Origin: Limnochorda pilosa
GTDB lineage: Bacteria; Bacillota; Limnochordia; Limnochordales; Limnochordaceae
Direction of reading: 5' to 3'
Length of the DNA: 64,000 nucleotides
NCBI RefSeq assembly: GCF_001544015.1
Contig: NZ_AP014924.1
Span: 1,860,001 to 1,924,000 of the forward strand
Positions 43,546 through 53,528 of the stretch are shown here, one piece after another. Within the stretch, counting starts at the first letter, position 1. Each line of letters opens with the position of its first letter. The position numbers and the translations under genes are program-made. The notes beneath the pieces are model-generated. The model was not told the DNA's origin. It was given only the letters and a program-made list of their open reading frames with translations, and did not search any database.

Positions 43546-43601
43546 GGCGACGAGATCGTTCCAGATCGCTGCGTCGTGCCCCGGGGTGGGGTCACCTGTG
43601 T

Positions 43602-44303
43602 TCACGGGGACGGGTCCGGGTCTTCCTCGACAAAGGCCTCGGCGCCGAGGCGCTGCAGCGCCCCCCGCACGATCTCGTAGGGGAATCCCCGCCCGGCCAG
43701 GTACCGGCCCAGCCGGGCGGCCTCAGCCTGCTCCAGCCGTCCTCCCGGGCCTCGGGTCACGTTCCGTCCCGCCAGGCGCCGGTGGGCTGCGGCCACCGCC
43801 CGGTCCAGCTCCTCCTCAGAAGGAAGGGCTGCCTCCACCACCTCGCGGGCCAGCGACGCGTCCACCCCGCGCTGCGCCAGCTCCTGCCGGATGCGAAAGC
43901 TCCCGTGCTCCGGGCGGAGCTTCCGGGACGCCACCCAGCTTTCCGCGAAACGCCGGTCGTCCAGGAAGCCGCGCGCGCTGCACCAGGCGAGGGCGAAGCG
44001 GACCGCGCCCTCGCCGTGGCCTGCCTGGCGGAGGCGGTGCTCGAGCTCCCGCCGCGTCCGTGCCTGGTGGTCGAGGAGGCGGAGCGCGTGCTCCCGGGCC
44101 TCAAGGGCTTCCCCCCGGCGGCGCGCGCGCTCCATCTCCCTGGACGCGATCCGGTCCCCCGGCCGCCACCCCAGGCCGGCCACCAGCTCCACCGGCAGAT
44201 CCAGAACCTCGCCGCTCTCGAAGGAGACCCGCACCCGACGGCCTGCGGCCCCCCTCCCTGCCAGCGGCTCCAGGGCCGCAATGGAAAGGGCTGCGTCAGC
44301 CAC
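43602..44303 (-). CDS. recX: Regulatory protein RecX
   Basis: RecX modulates RecA filaments. The 233-residue frame has the tandem three-helix pattern with RRELEHRLRQAG, FLDDRRFAESWV, and RIRQELAQRGVD. An N-terminal 60-residue beta part (RRVRVSFESGEVLDLP) is as in Firmicute RecX. It follows recA by 9 bases, and GTG 44303 is the start. Confidence 0.92.
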   Translation of the reverse strand: MADAALSIAALEPLAGRGAAGRRVRVSFESGEVLDLPVELVAGLGWRPGDRIASREMERARRRGEALEAREHALRLLDHQARTRRELEHRLRQAGHGEGAVRFALAWCSARGFLDDRRFAESWVASRKLRPEHGSFRIRQELAQRGVDASLAREVVEAALPSEEELDRAVAAAHRRLAGRNVTRGPGGRLEQAEAARLGRYLAGRGFPYEIVRGALQRLGAEAFVEEDPDPSP

Positions 44304-44312
44304 GGTGGACCA

Positions 44313-45335
<1,023 letters not shown>

Positions 45336-45362
45336 CGGAGTCGCCTCCCTTCTCCCCCTGCC

Positions 45363-46001
45363 CTAGCGGCCCGCGCGGCCGAGAGGGACCACGGCCAGCG
45401 GCCGGTAGAGCGGCCCCTGGGGCCGGAGCTGGCTCTCCATCACGTGGATCGCCTCCACCCGCATCTGCCCCAGCTCATGGTCGCCGCACCCCTCAAGCCA
45501 GGCCTCCAGCCCGGGAAGCCGGTCGCCCTCCCGTATCCGGGCGACGGTGACGTGGGGCCGAAAGGCCCGCTCTTCCCGAGGGAACCGCCTGCGCCGCAGC
45601 GCGGCATCCAGCGCCGACGCCAGGGCAGCCAGCTCGCGGGCGCCGTCGGTGATCCCCACCCAGAGCACCCGGGGAGACCCCCGCGGTGGAAAGCGCCCGC
45701 ACGAGCCGAGCCCCAGAAGAAAGGGCCCCACGTCACGTGAGGCCTCCTCCGCGGCGCCGGTCACGTCGCCGACGCGACCCTCGGGTAGCAAGCCCAGGAA
45801 CCGCAGGGTGACGTGCAGGTTCTCGGGATCCACCCAGCGCGGCTGGGCACCCGTCGCGCTCCAGGAGTGCTGCAGCGTTCGCACGGCCTGCCGCAGGGGA
45901 GGGGAAAGAGAGACGGCCACGAAGACCCTGAGGGCGCGCTCGACCGGCGGCGACACGCTCCCATCGGCATCGTCAGACCTGGTCACCGGTTCGTTCGACA
46001 C
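45363..46001 (-). CDS. thpR: RNA 2',3'-cyclic phosphodiesterase
   Basis: This 2H phosphoesterase (212 residues) has both HxTx motifs, HVTLRFLG near 63 and HVTVARI near 149. It probably hydrolyses 2',3'-cyclic RNA ends or acts as a ligase in reverse. GTG 46001 overlaps cinA by 29 bases, but its ribosome site is badly spaced. A GTG five codons later (45986) is as likely. The cinA-thpR-recA order is common in Firmicutes. Confidence 0.88.
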   Translation of the reverse strand: MSNEPVTRSDDADGSVSPPVERALRVFVAVSLSPPLRQAVRTLQHSWSATGAQPRWVDPENLHVTLRFLGLLPEGRVGDVTGAAEEASRDVGPFLLGLGSCGRFPPRGSPRVLWVGITDGARELAALASALDAALRRRRFPREERAFRPHVTVARIREGDRLPGLEAWLEGCGDHELGQMRVEAIHVMESQLRPQGPLYRPLAVVPLGRAGR

Positions 46002-47253
46002 CTCCCGGCGGAAACCCTTCGTGACCCGGGAGGCTTCGCCGCAAGAGATCCAGCGCCGCCCGGGCGCTCCGCTCCTTCACCGCCCGCCGCTCCCCCCGGA
46101 ACCGGTGCTCTTCCACCACGACCTTCTCCCCCACCGCCGCCCCCACGTAGACGAGGCCCACGGGCTTGGTGGGCGTCTCGCCTCCGGGGCCGGCGATCCC
46201 CGTCACCGCGAGACCGCAGTCGGCGGCCAGGCGCTCGCGAACGCCCCGGGCCATGGCTTCGGCGGTCTCGCGGCTCACCGCACCGTGGCGCTCCAGCACC
46301 GCCGCCGGCACCCCCAGCTCCCGCTCCTTGGCGGCATTGGAGTAGGTCACGAGGCTCCCCAGGAAGTAGGCAGAGCTTCCCGGCACATCGGTGAGGCGGT
46401 CGCCGATGAGCCCCCCCGTGCATGACTCGGCCACGGCCAAGGTGAGCTCGCGCTCCCGCAGCAGCCGCCCCACCACCACCTCCAGGGGCTCGTCGTCCCG
46501 GCTGGTGCAGTACACCCCCACCCGCCGCAGGATCTCGCCCACCACGGGGGTGAGGAGTCCCTCCGCCTCCTCCTTCGACGGGGCCCTGACGCTGAGACGG
46601 AGCTTCACCTCACCGGGCCCCGCGTAGGGTGCCAGGGTCACCCTCCCCTGTTCCCGGATGAGATCCTCCAGCGCCGCCTCCAGATGGGACTCCCCGATCC
46701 CGACGAAGCGGAGCACCCGCGAGTGGAGCCCTTGGGGGGCCCGTCGCGCCAAGCGGGGGATCACCGTCTCGTCCAGCATCCGTTCGAGCTCCCACGGCAC
46801 GCCGGGCAGGCAGATCAAGGTTCTCCCGTTCCGCTCCAGCCAGAGCCCCGGGGCGGTACCCACCGGGTTGGGAATGGGCTCCCCCCCACGGGGGACAAGG
46901 GCCTGCTTCCGGTTGGCCGCCGGGGCCACCCGCCCCGACTCCCGGAAATACCGCTCGATACCTGCCCAGAGCTCGGGCCGCTCCTCCAGGGGCATGCCCA
47001 TCACCGCGGCGGCGACCTCGCGGGTCAGGTCGTCCTGGGTGGGTCCGAGGCCCCCGGAGGTGATCACCACCTCGGAGCGCCCGAGGGCATGGGAGAGGAC
47101 CTCCGCCATCCGCATCCAGTTGTCGCCCACGGTGGAGACGTAGTAGCAGTCGACCCCCACCTGGGTGAGGCGGGCCGCGAGGGTGGCCGAGTTGGTGTCC
47201 ACGATCTGGCCCAGAAGGAGCTCCGTCCCCACCATCACCAGCTCTGCCCGCAC
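45973..47253 (-). CDS. cinA: Competence/damage-inducible protein CinA (NMN amidohydrolase family)
   Basis: The N-terminal MoaB-like domain (VMVGTELLLGQIVDTN, SGGLGPTQDD) and the C-terminal CinA domain (LAVAESCTGGLIGDRLTDVPGSS, GIAGPGG) are both present; length is 426. The C-terminal part is nicotinamide-nucleotide deamidase in characterised members. I start at GTG 47253 because homologues begin at VRAEL and GGAGG lies ten bases ahead. It is divergent from spoVT and heads the cinA-thpR-recA-recX operon. Confidence 0.93.
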   Translation of the reverse strand: MRAELVMVGTELLLGQIVDTNSATLAARLTQVGVDCYYVSTVGDNWMRMAEVLSHALGRSEVVITSGGLGPTQDDLTREVAAAVMGMPLEERPELWAGIERYFRESGRVAPAANRKQALVPRGGEPIPNPVGTAPGLWLERNGRTLICLPGVPWELERMLDETVIPRLARRAPQGLHSRVLRFVGIGESHLEAALEDLIREQGRVTLAPYAGPGEVKLRLSVRAPSKEEAEGLLTPVVGEILRRVGVYCTSRDDEPLEVVVGRLLRERELTLAVAESCTGGLIGDRLTDVPGSSAYFLGSLVTYSNAAKERELGVPAAVLERHGAVSRETAEAMARGVRERLAADCGLAVTGIAGPGGETPTKPVGLVYVGAAVGEKVVVEEHRFRGERRAVKERSARAALDLLRRSLPGHEGFPPGGVERTGDQV

Positions 47254-47324
47254 GCGTGCATCGCCTCCGCTCGCTCGAGGTTCTGGTCTTCGCCCTGCCG
47301 GGGGCCAACTCCTGTGGCCGTTGC

Positions 47325-47346
47325 CTTTGACTCCCACTCATCAAAG
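47325..47346. promoter_or_regulatory. Inverted repeat in the cinA/spoVT divergent region
   Basis: CTTTGA and TCAAAG are perfect 6-bp arms with a 10-base spacer, midway between the two divergent starts. It could be an operator for either gene. I could not identify clear promoter elements for cinA or spoVT here. Confidence 0.3.
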
Positions 47347-47389
47347 GTCCAGCCCAGGTGAAGACTTTTGCGCGGGAGGTGGAAGGTGC

Positions 47390-47914
47390 TTGAAGGCCAC
47401 GGGAATGGTTCGGCGCATCGACGACCTCGGACGCATCGTCATCCCCAAGGAGATCCGCCGCACCCTCCGTATCCGGGAGAAGGACGCGCTGGAGATCTTC
47501 ACCGACCGCGACGGTGAGGTGATCCTGAAGAAGTACTCTCCCATCGCCGACCTGGAGGACTTCGCCCAGGAGTACACCGACTCGCTCTTCGAGTCGACCG
47601 GGCACGTGGCGGTCATCGCCGATCGTGACGCCTACATCGCCGTCTCCGGCGCCTCCAAGCGGCAGCTCGTGGGCCGCTCGCTGCCGGATGAGATCGTCCA
47701 GCGGATGGAGGAGCGCCAGGTCTATCGCTCCGCCGACGACCAGCACCTGCCCGTCGAGGGGTTCGAGTCCGCCCACCAGGTCATGGTTCCCATCATCCAC
47801 GAGGGCGATGTGGTGGGGGCGGTCTTCTTGTTCTCCAGGGAGAACCCCATGACGGACCTCGAGGTGAAGCTCTGCCGGACGGCCGCCGACTTCCTGGCGA
47901 AGCAGCTGGGGTGA
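47390..47914 (+). CDS. spoVT: Stage V sporulation transcription factor SpoVT
   Basis: This forespore regulator has an AbrB-type swapped-hairpin DNA-binding domain (KATGMVRRIDDLGRIVIPKEIRRTLRI, residues 2-28) and a C-terminal GAF domain (about 55-174). Length is 174. TTG 47390 is the start because the family begins exactly at MKATG and GGGAGG lies ten bases ahead. In B. subtilis it is made under SigG and tunes SigG genes. Downstream, GGAGCGCTCC is a weak palindrome before the convergent fdhE. Confidence 0.97.
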   Translation: MKATGMVRRIDDLGRIVIPKEIRRTLRIREKDALEIFTDRDGEVILKKYSPIADLEDFAQEYTDSLFESTGHVAVIADRDAYIAVSGASKRQLVGRSLPDEIVQRMEERQVYRSADDQHLPVEGFESAHQVMVPIIHEGDVVGAVFLFSRENPMTDLEVKLCRTAADFLAKQLG

Positions 47915-47944
47915 GGAGCGCTCCGCGGCTGCCCCTGCGCCGGC

Positions 47945-48778
47945 TCAGAGGCCGGCCAGGTTCGGTTCCACCTTGGTGTAGCCCTGACCCTGTGCCCAGA
48001 GGTCCAGGGTTAGGGACGCGAGGTCGTCCGCGTCCGGAACGGCCAGGGCCTGGCGACGCAGGTCCGTGACCTTCAGGTACCCTCCGCACGTCCCACAGCA
48101 GTCAAGCCGCAGGTGCGGGAAGGCGTCGGCCTGGAAGTAGGTGCGCGCGCCGGCCCGCTCCTCCCCGCAGAGCGTGCAGACCAGCCGGGGATACCGCCAT
48201 GGCTCGCCGCAGAGGGAGCAGATCAGGTGGAAGGCCCCCTCCTCGCGCCCCGTGTCCGAGAGCACCCCGACCAGCGGTGCGCTGCCGCACCGGGGGCAAA
48301 CCCGGGCGGGATGAAGGTCGCCCGCCTCCGCCCCGGCGGTCGCCCCAGGGGTTCCCCCGCGCCCGTCCACCTCGCGCGCCGCGTAGGGTTGGAGGAAGCT
48401 CCGGGCCAGCAACCAGCGCCGTACCTCCTCATCGCCCCCCGGCGTCTCTCCCGTCAGGTACTGGGCGAGCAGGGCCTCCCGCACCTCGGCGGGTCCCGTC
48501 CTGAGGAGCCAGGCCACCTCCGCCATCGGTGCCGGGGCCGCCCGGCTCACCACGTCCAAGAGCCCCTCCAGCCGCCGAGCGGCCCCGTCGAGAGCGACCG
48601 TGCGGCGGTGGCGGCGGGCCTCCACCACCCCTGCCGGGGCCTCGGGCCGGGTGGCCAGGATCTGCTGGAAGCCCGCCACCTCCTGGTAGAAGGTCAGGAC
48701 CGCCGCCGCTTCCGGGTGCCGCGCCGCGAGCTCAGTGGCGCGCCGGCGGCGTTGCTCCCACGCCCACCGGAGTCTCAC
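47945..48778 (-). CDS. fdhE: Formate dehydrogenase accessory protein FdhE
   Basis: FdhE is a redox-sensitive rubredoxin-like protein needed to activate respiratory formate dehydrogenases. The 277-residue frame ends with four CxxC knuckles: CPRCG, CSLCG, CTLCG and CGTCG. The N-terminal helical part is variable. GTG 48778 overlaps the cytochrome subunit gene by 47 bases, so it is the last gene of the formate dehydrogenase operon and convergent with spoVT. Confidence 0.93.
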   Translation of the reverse strand: MRLRWAWEQRRRRATELAARHPEAAAVLTFYQEVAGFQQILATRPEAPAGVVEARRHRRTVALDGAARRLEGLLDVVSRAAPAPMAEVAWLLRTGPAEVREALLAQYLTGETPGGDEEVRRWLLARSFLQPYAAREVDGRGGTPGATAGAEAGDLHPARVCPRCGSAPLVGVLSDTGREEGAFHLICSLCGEPWRYPRLVCTLCGEERAGARTYFQADAFPHLRLDCCGTCGGYLKVTDLRRQALAVPDADDLASLTLDLWAQGQGYTKVEPNLAGL

Positions 48779-49430
48779 GGGCCTCCACCTCCTGCAGCCA
48801 GCGTGCGTGGTGCACCTGGGCCCAGGTGCGGGGGATCCGCCCGTGGGTCATGGTCTGGAAGGTGCCCGGCAGCATCAAGGTGCCCATGTAGATGTGCAGG
48901 ACGATGAGGGCCAGGTAGCCGGCCGCGGCCAGGCTGTGGAGCGGGTAGGCCCAGCGCATGAGCGCGCTGCCCCCGTAGGTGGCGGGGTCCCACATGAACC
49001 AGCCGGTCGCGAACTCCACCGCGCCCAGGAAGAGCACGATCCAGAAGAGGAGCTTCTGCCCTGCGTTGAACCGCCCCACGGGCGGCAACTCTCCCGGCCG
49101 GTGGGCCACGTAGGCGGAGACCCGCTTGAGCCACGCCCCATCCTCCCGGTTCAGGAGCATGGACCGAACCCACATCAGCCCCATGACCAGCAGCGACGCG
49201 GTGAAGACCACCCCGGCCCACGGGTGCAGGGCCCGGCTCGCGGGACCTCCCCCGAAGAGGGAGGTCAGCCAGAAGAGCGACGGATAGTAGAGCCCCAGCC
49301 CGGTAAGGGCCAGCACGACGAAGGAGAGCGCCACCACCCAATGGATCACTCGCTCGAAGAGGCTGAAGCGGATCATCCTCCCGCCCGCGGGCGGGAGGGG
49401 GGTCTTCTCGCCGGCACGCCGAGCGCTCAT
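48732..49430 (-). CDS. fdnI: Formate dehydrogenase cytochrome b556 (gamma) subunit
   Basis: This 232-residue membrane subunit passes electrons from the iron-sulfur subunit to quinone. Four to five helices are visible: FERVIHWVVALSFVVLALTGL (about 24-44), HPWAGVVFTASLLVMGLMW, KLLFWIVLFLGAVEFATGWFMW and LHSLAAAGYLALIVLHIYMGTL. Histidines in several of them (HW, HPW, LHS, LHIY) fit haem b ligation. ATG 49430 overlaps the beta-subunit stop (ATGA) and follows AGGAGGAGG. Confidence 0.92.
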   Translation of the reverse strand: MSARRAGEKTPLPPAGGRMIRFSLFERVIHWVVALSFVVLALTGLGLYYPSLFWLTSLFGGGPASRALHPWAGVVFTASLLVMGLMWVRSMLLNREDGAWLKRVSAYVAHRPGELPPVGRFNAGQKLLFWIVLFLGAVEFATGWFMWDPATYGGSALMRWAYPLHSLAAAGYLALIVLHIYMGTLMLPGTFQTMTHGRIPRTWAQVHHARWLQEVEARETPVGVGATPPARH

Positions 49431-50299
49431 GAGCCGTCCTCCTCCTTCCGCTCCTCGGCCTCGGCCCAGTGGGGCCCAAAGGCCAGGTAGTGCAGCACCG
49501 TGCCCACCACGGAGAAGCCCATGAGCAACCCTCCGATCCGCTTGAGCAGCCCCTTCCACACCTGGAGCGAGCCGCCCACGGTGGGGTTTGCGGGCAGGCC
49601 GTATGCCTCCACCTGGTCGCCGTGGGGAAGCACGTAGAGCACGTGGGTGCCGCCCACCCCCTCGGGGTTGTAGAGGGCGGCGTTCCGGAAGCCCCGGTCG
49701 TGCAGCCGCTCCACCTGCCCGGTCCCTACCTGGACCATGTCATCCAGCGAGCCGAACTGGATCGCCCCGGTGGGGCAGGTCTTGGCGCATGCGGGTTCCA
49801 GGCCGTTGCTCACCCGGTCCACGCAGAGGTTGCACTTGTAGACCCGGCCGTTCCGCTGGCTGAGGCGCGGGATGTCAAAGGGGCAGCCGGTGATGCAGTA
49901 GCCGCACCCGATGCAGGCGTCCTGGTTGAAGTCGACGATGCCGTTGGCGTACTGCACGATGGCCCCCGGGGCCGGACAGGCCATGAGGCAGCCCGGCTCC
50001 TGGCAGTGCATGCACTGGTCCTTGAGGATGAGCCACCGCAGGTCGCCGTCGACCTCGACCTCGTTGAAGCGCATGAGCATCCACGTGTCGGCGCTCAGGT
50101 CCTGGTGACTCTGGTAGCTGCCGAAGTTGTGGGTCTCCTCGGGTGGGAGGTCGTTCCACTCCTTGCACGCCACCTCGCAGCCCTTGCAGCCGATGCAGCG
50201 GGAGACGTCGACCAGCTTCGCGACCTGGTCCAGCCGGCGCTGGTTCGGGGCGGGCGTGGGGGTGGCGGAGATCTGCTGCACCGAGAGGGTGTTCGCCAT
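49427..50299 (-). CDS. fdnH: Formate dehydrogenase iron-sulfur (beta) subunit
   Basis: This 290-residue four-cluster ferredoxin-type subunit has cysteine groups CIGCKGCEVACK, CMHCQEPGCLMACP, CIGCGYCITGCP and CNLCVDR with CAKTCP. A C-terminal hydrophobic helix (about 253-272) anchors it. It carries electrons from the molybdenum or tungsten subunit to cytochrome b. It follows the alpha subunit by 12 bases. Confidence 0.95.
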   Translation of the reverse strand: MANTLSVQQISATPTPAPNQRRLDQVAKLVDVSRCIGCKGCEVACKEWNDLPPEETHNFGSYQSHQDLSADTWMLMRFNEVEVDGDLRWLILKDQCMHCQEPGCLMACPAPGAIVQYANGIVDFNQDACIGCGYCITGCPFDIPRLSQRNGRVYKCNLCVDRVSNGLEPACAKTCPTGAIQFGSLDDMVQVGTGQVERLHDRGFRNAALYNPEGVGGTHVLYVLPHGDQVEAYGLPANPTVGGSLQVWKGLLKRIGGLLMGFSVVGTVLHYLAFGPHWAEAEERKEEDGS

Positions 50300-50311
50300 G
50301 ACGCCGCCTCC

Positions 50312-53296
50312 TCACGCCTTCTCGACGTTCACCAGGAACCCCTTGAACTCGGGGCACTGGGTGTTGGGATCGCCCACGAAGGGCGTCAGGCTGTTGGCCA
50401 TGGGCCCCTTCATCAAGCCCCGGAAGCCCCAGTGGAGCGGCATGCCTACCTGCCAAACCCGCCGGCCCTTCAGGTTCAGGGGGCGCAACCGCTTGGTGAC
50501 CATGGCCACGCCCTCCACCTCGCCGCGGATCGAGCGCACCCGGACCCGCCCCCCGTTGACGATCCCCTTCTCCTGAGCGAGACCTTCCGGGATCTCCACG
50601 AAGAAGTCGGGCATGGCCTCCACAAGGTAGGGGACCCACGCGGTGACGAAGTGCTCGTGCTCGGTGAGCCGGTAGGTGGTGCAGACGATGGGGTACTCGT
50701 CCAGGTTGCCCCATCGGTCCAGGTCGCTCTTGAAGACCGGGGTGACTGGGTTGGTCTTCACGTTGGGATGGAGGAGGTTCTCGGTGGGCGACTCGAAGGG
50801 CTCGTAGTGCTCCGAGAGGGGACCGTCGGCCAGACCCGGCGAGTAGAGGCGCCCCACGCCCTCCTCGGTCATGATGAAGGCTCCCAAGCCCTGGGAGGGC
50901 GGCGAGGTGGGGCCGAAGTCCGGCACGTCGCCCACCCAGCGGCTGCCGTTCCACACGATGCCCGGCCGCCGGGGATCCCAGGGCCGCCCGCCGGCGTCTG
51001 CCGATGCCCGGTTGTAGAGGACCCGCCGGTTGAGCGGCCAGTTCCAGGCCCACTCGTGGAAGAAGCCCATCCCTGTGGGATCGCTCTGGCCTCGCCGGGC
51101 CATCATGTTGCCCGCCTCGGTCCAGCTCCCGCAGTAGAGCCAGTTCCCGCTCGTGGTGGTGCCGTCGTCGCGCATCTGGGCGAAGGAATCGAGCAGCCTG
51201 CCCGTGGTGAGGTCGTAGCCGTTGATCTCCCGGGCCAGCTCCTCCAGGGAGGGGTCCTCCGGCCGCAGGTAGTCGAAGGTGAGATCCACGATGGGGTCGG
51301 GAAACGCCCCACCCTCCTTTCGGTACAGCTCCTTCAGCTTCAGCATCAGGTTGGCCAGGATCCAGGTGTCCGAGCGGATGCCCGGGTGGATCGGCATGGC
51401 CTGGTGCTTCCACTGGGCCAAGCGGCCCGAGTTGGTGAAGGAGCCGCTCCGGTCGATCCAGTGGGTGGAGGGCAGGACGAAGACCTCGGTCTGGATGTCG
51501 GCCGCGTTCACGCCTGGAGCCTGCCAGAAGGAGGCGGTCTCGTTGTCGAAGGGGTCCACCACCACCAGCCACTTGAGCCGGCCCAGGGCCTGGATGAGTT
51601 TGGCGGTGTTGGGCCCGGCCAGCACCGGGTTGAAGCCGAAGCAGAGGAGCCCTTCCATCTTGCCCTCGTACATGCGGTCGAACATGCCCAGGTAGGTGGT
51701 GTTGGTGCCCTCGTCCATCTTGGGCAGGTAGGCGTAGGCGAAGTCGTTCTCCGGCGTGGCCGCCTGGCCCCACCACGTCTTGAGCTGGCTCACGAAGAAC
51801 TTGGGGTAGTTGGACCAGTAGTTGACCGCATTGGGCGCGAGCGGCTTCGGCGTCGAGGCCGCGAGGTGCGCCTCCAGGCTCGTCTGGCTTGCGGTGGGCA
51901 TCTTCAGGTATCCGGGCAGGCTGTTGGCCACCACCGCGTGGTCGGTGGCGCCCTGCACGTTGGCGTGCCCCCGCAGCGCGTTGATGCCGCCGCCGGGCCG
52001 CCCGATGTTCCCCAGGAGCAGCTGAAGGATGGCCGCCGTTCGGATGATCTGGGCCCCGTAGGTGTGCTGGGTCCAGCCCACCGCGTACATGATGGTACCC
52101 ACCCGGTCGGCCCGGCCCGTGGAGCAGACGACGTCCGCGACCTTGAGGAACTCCTCCCGGCTGCAGCCGCAGATGTCGGCCACCACCTCGGGGGTGTAGC
52201 GGGCGTAGTGGGCCTTCAGGATCTGGAAGACCGATCGCGGGTCCTGCAGGGTGGGATCCCGGCGGGCGAAGCCCTGCTCGTCGGTCTCGTAGCGCCAGCT
52301 CGCCTTGTCGTACGTCGCCGTCGCGTCGTCGAAGCCGGAGAAGAGCCCGTCGGTGAACGAGAAGCCCTCCTGCACCAGGAAGGAGGCGTTGGTGTGCAGC
52401 CGCACGTACTCCTGGTGGTGGAGGTTGTTCTGGAGGGTATGGTTGATGAGTCCTCCCAGGAAGGCGATGTCGCTCCCGGCCCGGATGGGGGCGTAGAGGT
52501 CGGCCACCGCCGCGGTGCGGTTGAAGCGGGGATCGACCACCACCAGCTTGGCGCCCCCCTGCTGCGCCTCCACCGCCCACTTGAAGCCGCAGGGGTGGTT
52601 CTCCGCCGGATTGGCGCCCATCACCAGGATGACGTCGGCGTTCTTGATGTCCCGCCAGTGGTTGGTCATGGCGCCTCGCCCGAACGTAGCGGCCAAACTG
52701 GCCACCGTGGGCGAGTGTCAGATACGGGCCTGGTGATCCAGGTAGATGACGCCCAGGGAACGGACGGCCTTCACCAGCAGGTAGCAGTCCTCGTTGGCGG
52801 TGGTGGCGCTGCCCAGGGCGGCGATGCCGTCGGTCCGGTTGACCACCTGGCCGCGGGCGTTCCGCTCCACGAAGGTCCGGTCACGCGATTCCTTCACCCG
52901 CCGCGCGATCCGGTCCATGGCCTCGTCCCAGTCGAGTTCCTCCCAGCGGTCCGAGCCGGGCGCCCGGTAGCGGGGGTTCGCGACCCGGTCCCGGCTCACC
53001 GCGAGCTGCATGGCGCTCGCGCCCTTGGGGCACAAGGTGCCCGCGTTGATGGGCGAATCGGCATCGCCCTCGATGTGCGTCACCCGGGCCATGGTGTTGC
53101 GGGCGCCGGAGCCGAGGACGTGGGCGATCATGCCGCAACCCACCGCACAGTAGGGGCAGATGCTTCGCACCTCGGTGGTGCGGGCGATCTTCAGCTCACG
53201 AATGGATGCCTGAGCCGGCGTCACGTCGAAGCCGACCGCCGTTGCCGCGGCCGCACCCGCCGCCAGCTTCATGAAGCCGCGCCGGGTTACCTCCAT
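50312..53296 (-). CDS. fdnG: Selenocysteine formate dehydrogenase, major (alpha) subunit
   Basis: This molybdopterin (or tungstopterin) formate dehydrogenase has 994 residues. An in-frame TGA at 52718-52720 is codon 193 and is read as selenocysteine: the flanks (LDHQAR-I-Sec-H-S-P-TVASLAATFGRGAMTNHW) match E. coli FdnG around its Sec196. The N-terminus has a Tat signal (TRRGFMK then a hydrophobic Ala run). The 4Fe-4S site CPYCAVGCG and the bis-MGD ligands follow. A SECIS-like hairpin starts right after the TGA. ATG 53296 is the start. Read naively, the gene would be split at the TGA. The enzyme works on the outer face of the membrane with the two genes downstream. Confidence 0.95.
52676..52720 (-). 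promoter_or_regulatory. Bacterial SECIS element with Sec UGA codon
   Basis: After the UGA, UCGCCC pairs with GGGCGA at the base and GGCC-AGUUU-GGCC forms the apical stem-loop, with a G-U in the loop. The distance to UGA fits SelB-dependent SECIS elements. Confidence 0.75.
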
Positions 53297-53402
53297 GGAA
53301 CCGTCACCCCCCCAAGGGTTCTGTGGGCTTCCGAGACTGAGGCGCCCGCCGACCGCGCCGTCACCAGCGGAGCACGGGCCTGGGAGAACGTAGCCATTTC
53401 TG

Positions 53403-53414
53403 ACTATGCATAGT
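53403..53414. promoter_or_regulatory. 12-bp palindrome over the formate dehydrogenase -10 (candidate operator)
   Basis: ACTATGCATAGT is perfectly self-complementary and covers most of the -10 box and the predicted start point. A dimeric repressor could bind here. Confidence 0.5.
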
Positions 53415-53438
53415 ATCGAATCATCAGGCACGTGTCAA
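53410..53438 (-). promoter_or_regulatory. Promoter of the formate dehydrogenase operon
   Basis: On the minus strand TTGACA (53438-53433) and TACTAT (53415-53410) are exactly 17 bases apart. The leader to fdnG is about 107 bases. Confidence 0.85.
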
Positions 53439-53528
53439 GGAAAAGGTGGCTGCACGCCGGCGTGCGGCGCAAGGCGCGCGGGGGATCGGTTCCGGTGCCC
53501 GAGCCCCGCGCTGGACAGGCAACGGAGT

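Noticed and set aside
45336-45362. A LexA/DinR box directly before recA
   Set aside because: The 27-base gap holds only the ribosome site; recA lies inside an operon with cinA and thpR, so control would be further upstream, where I saw no convincing box.
49469-53413. A 1314-codon open frame on the plus strand opposite the formate dehydrogenase genes
   Set aside because: It mirrors the codons of fdnG/fdnH. High G+C leaves few stops on the opposite strand, and the translation is His/Gly/Pro-rich with no domain.
50312-53431. fdnG as a broken pseudogene with a premature stop
   Set aside because: The stop is TGA at the exact selenocysteine position, both halves are intact and a SECIS-like hairpin follows.
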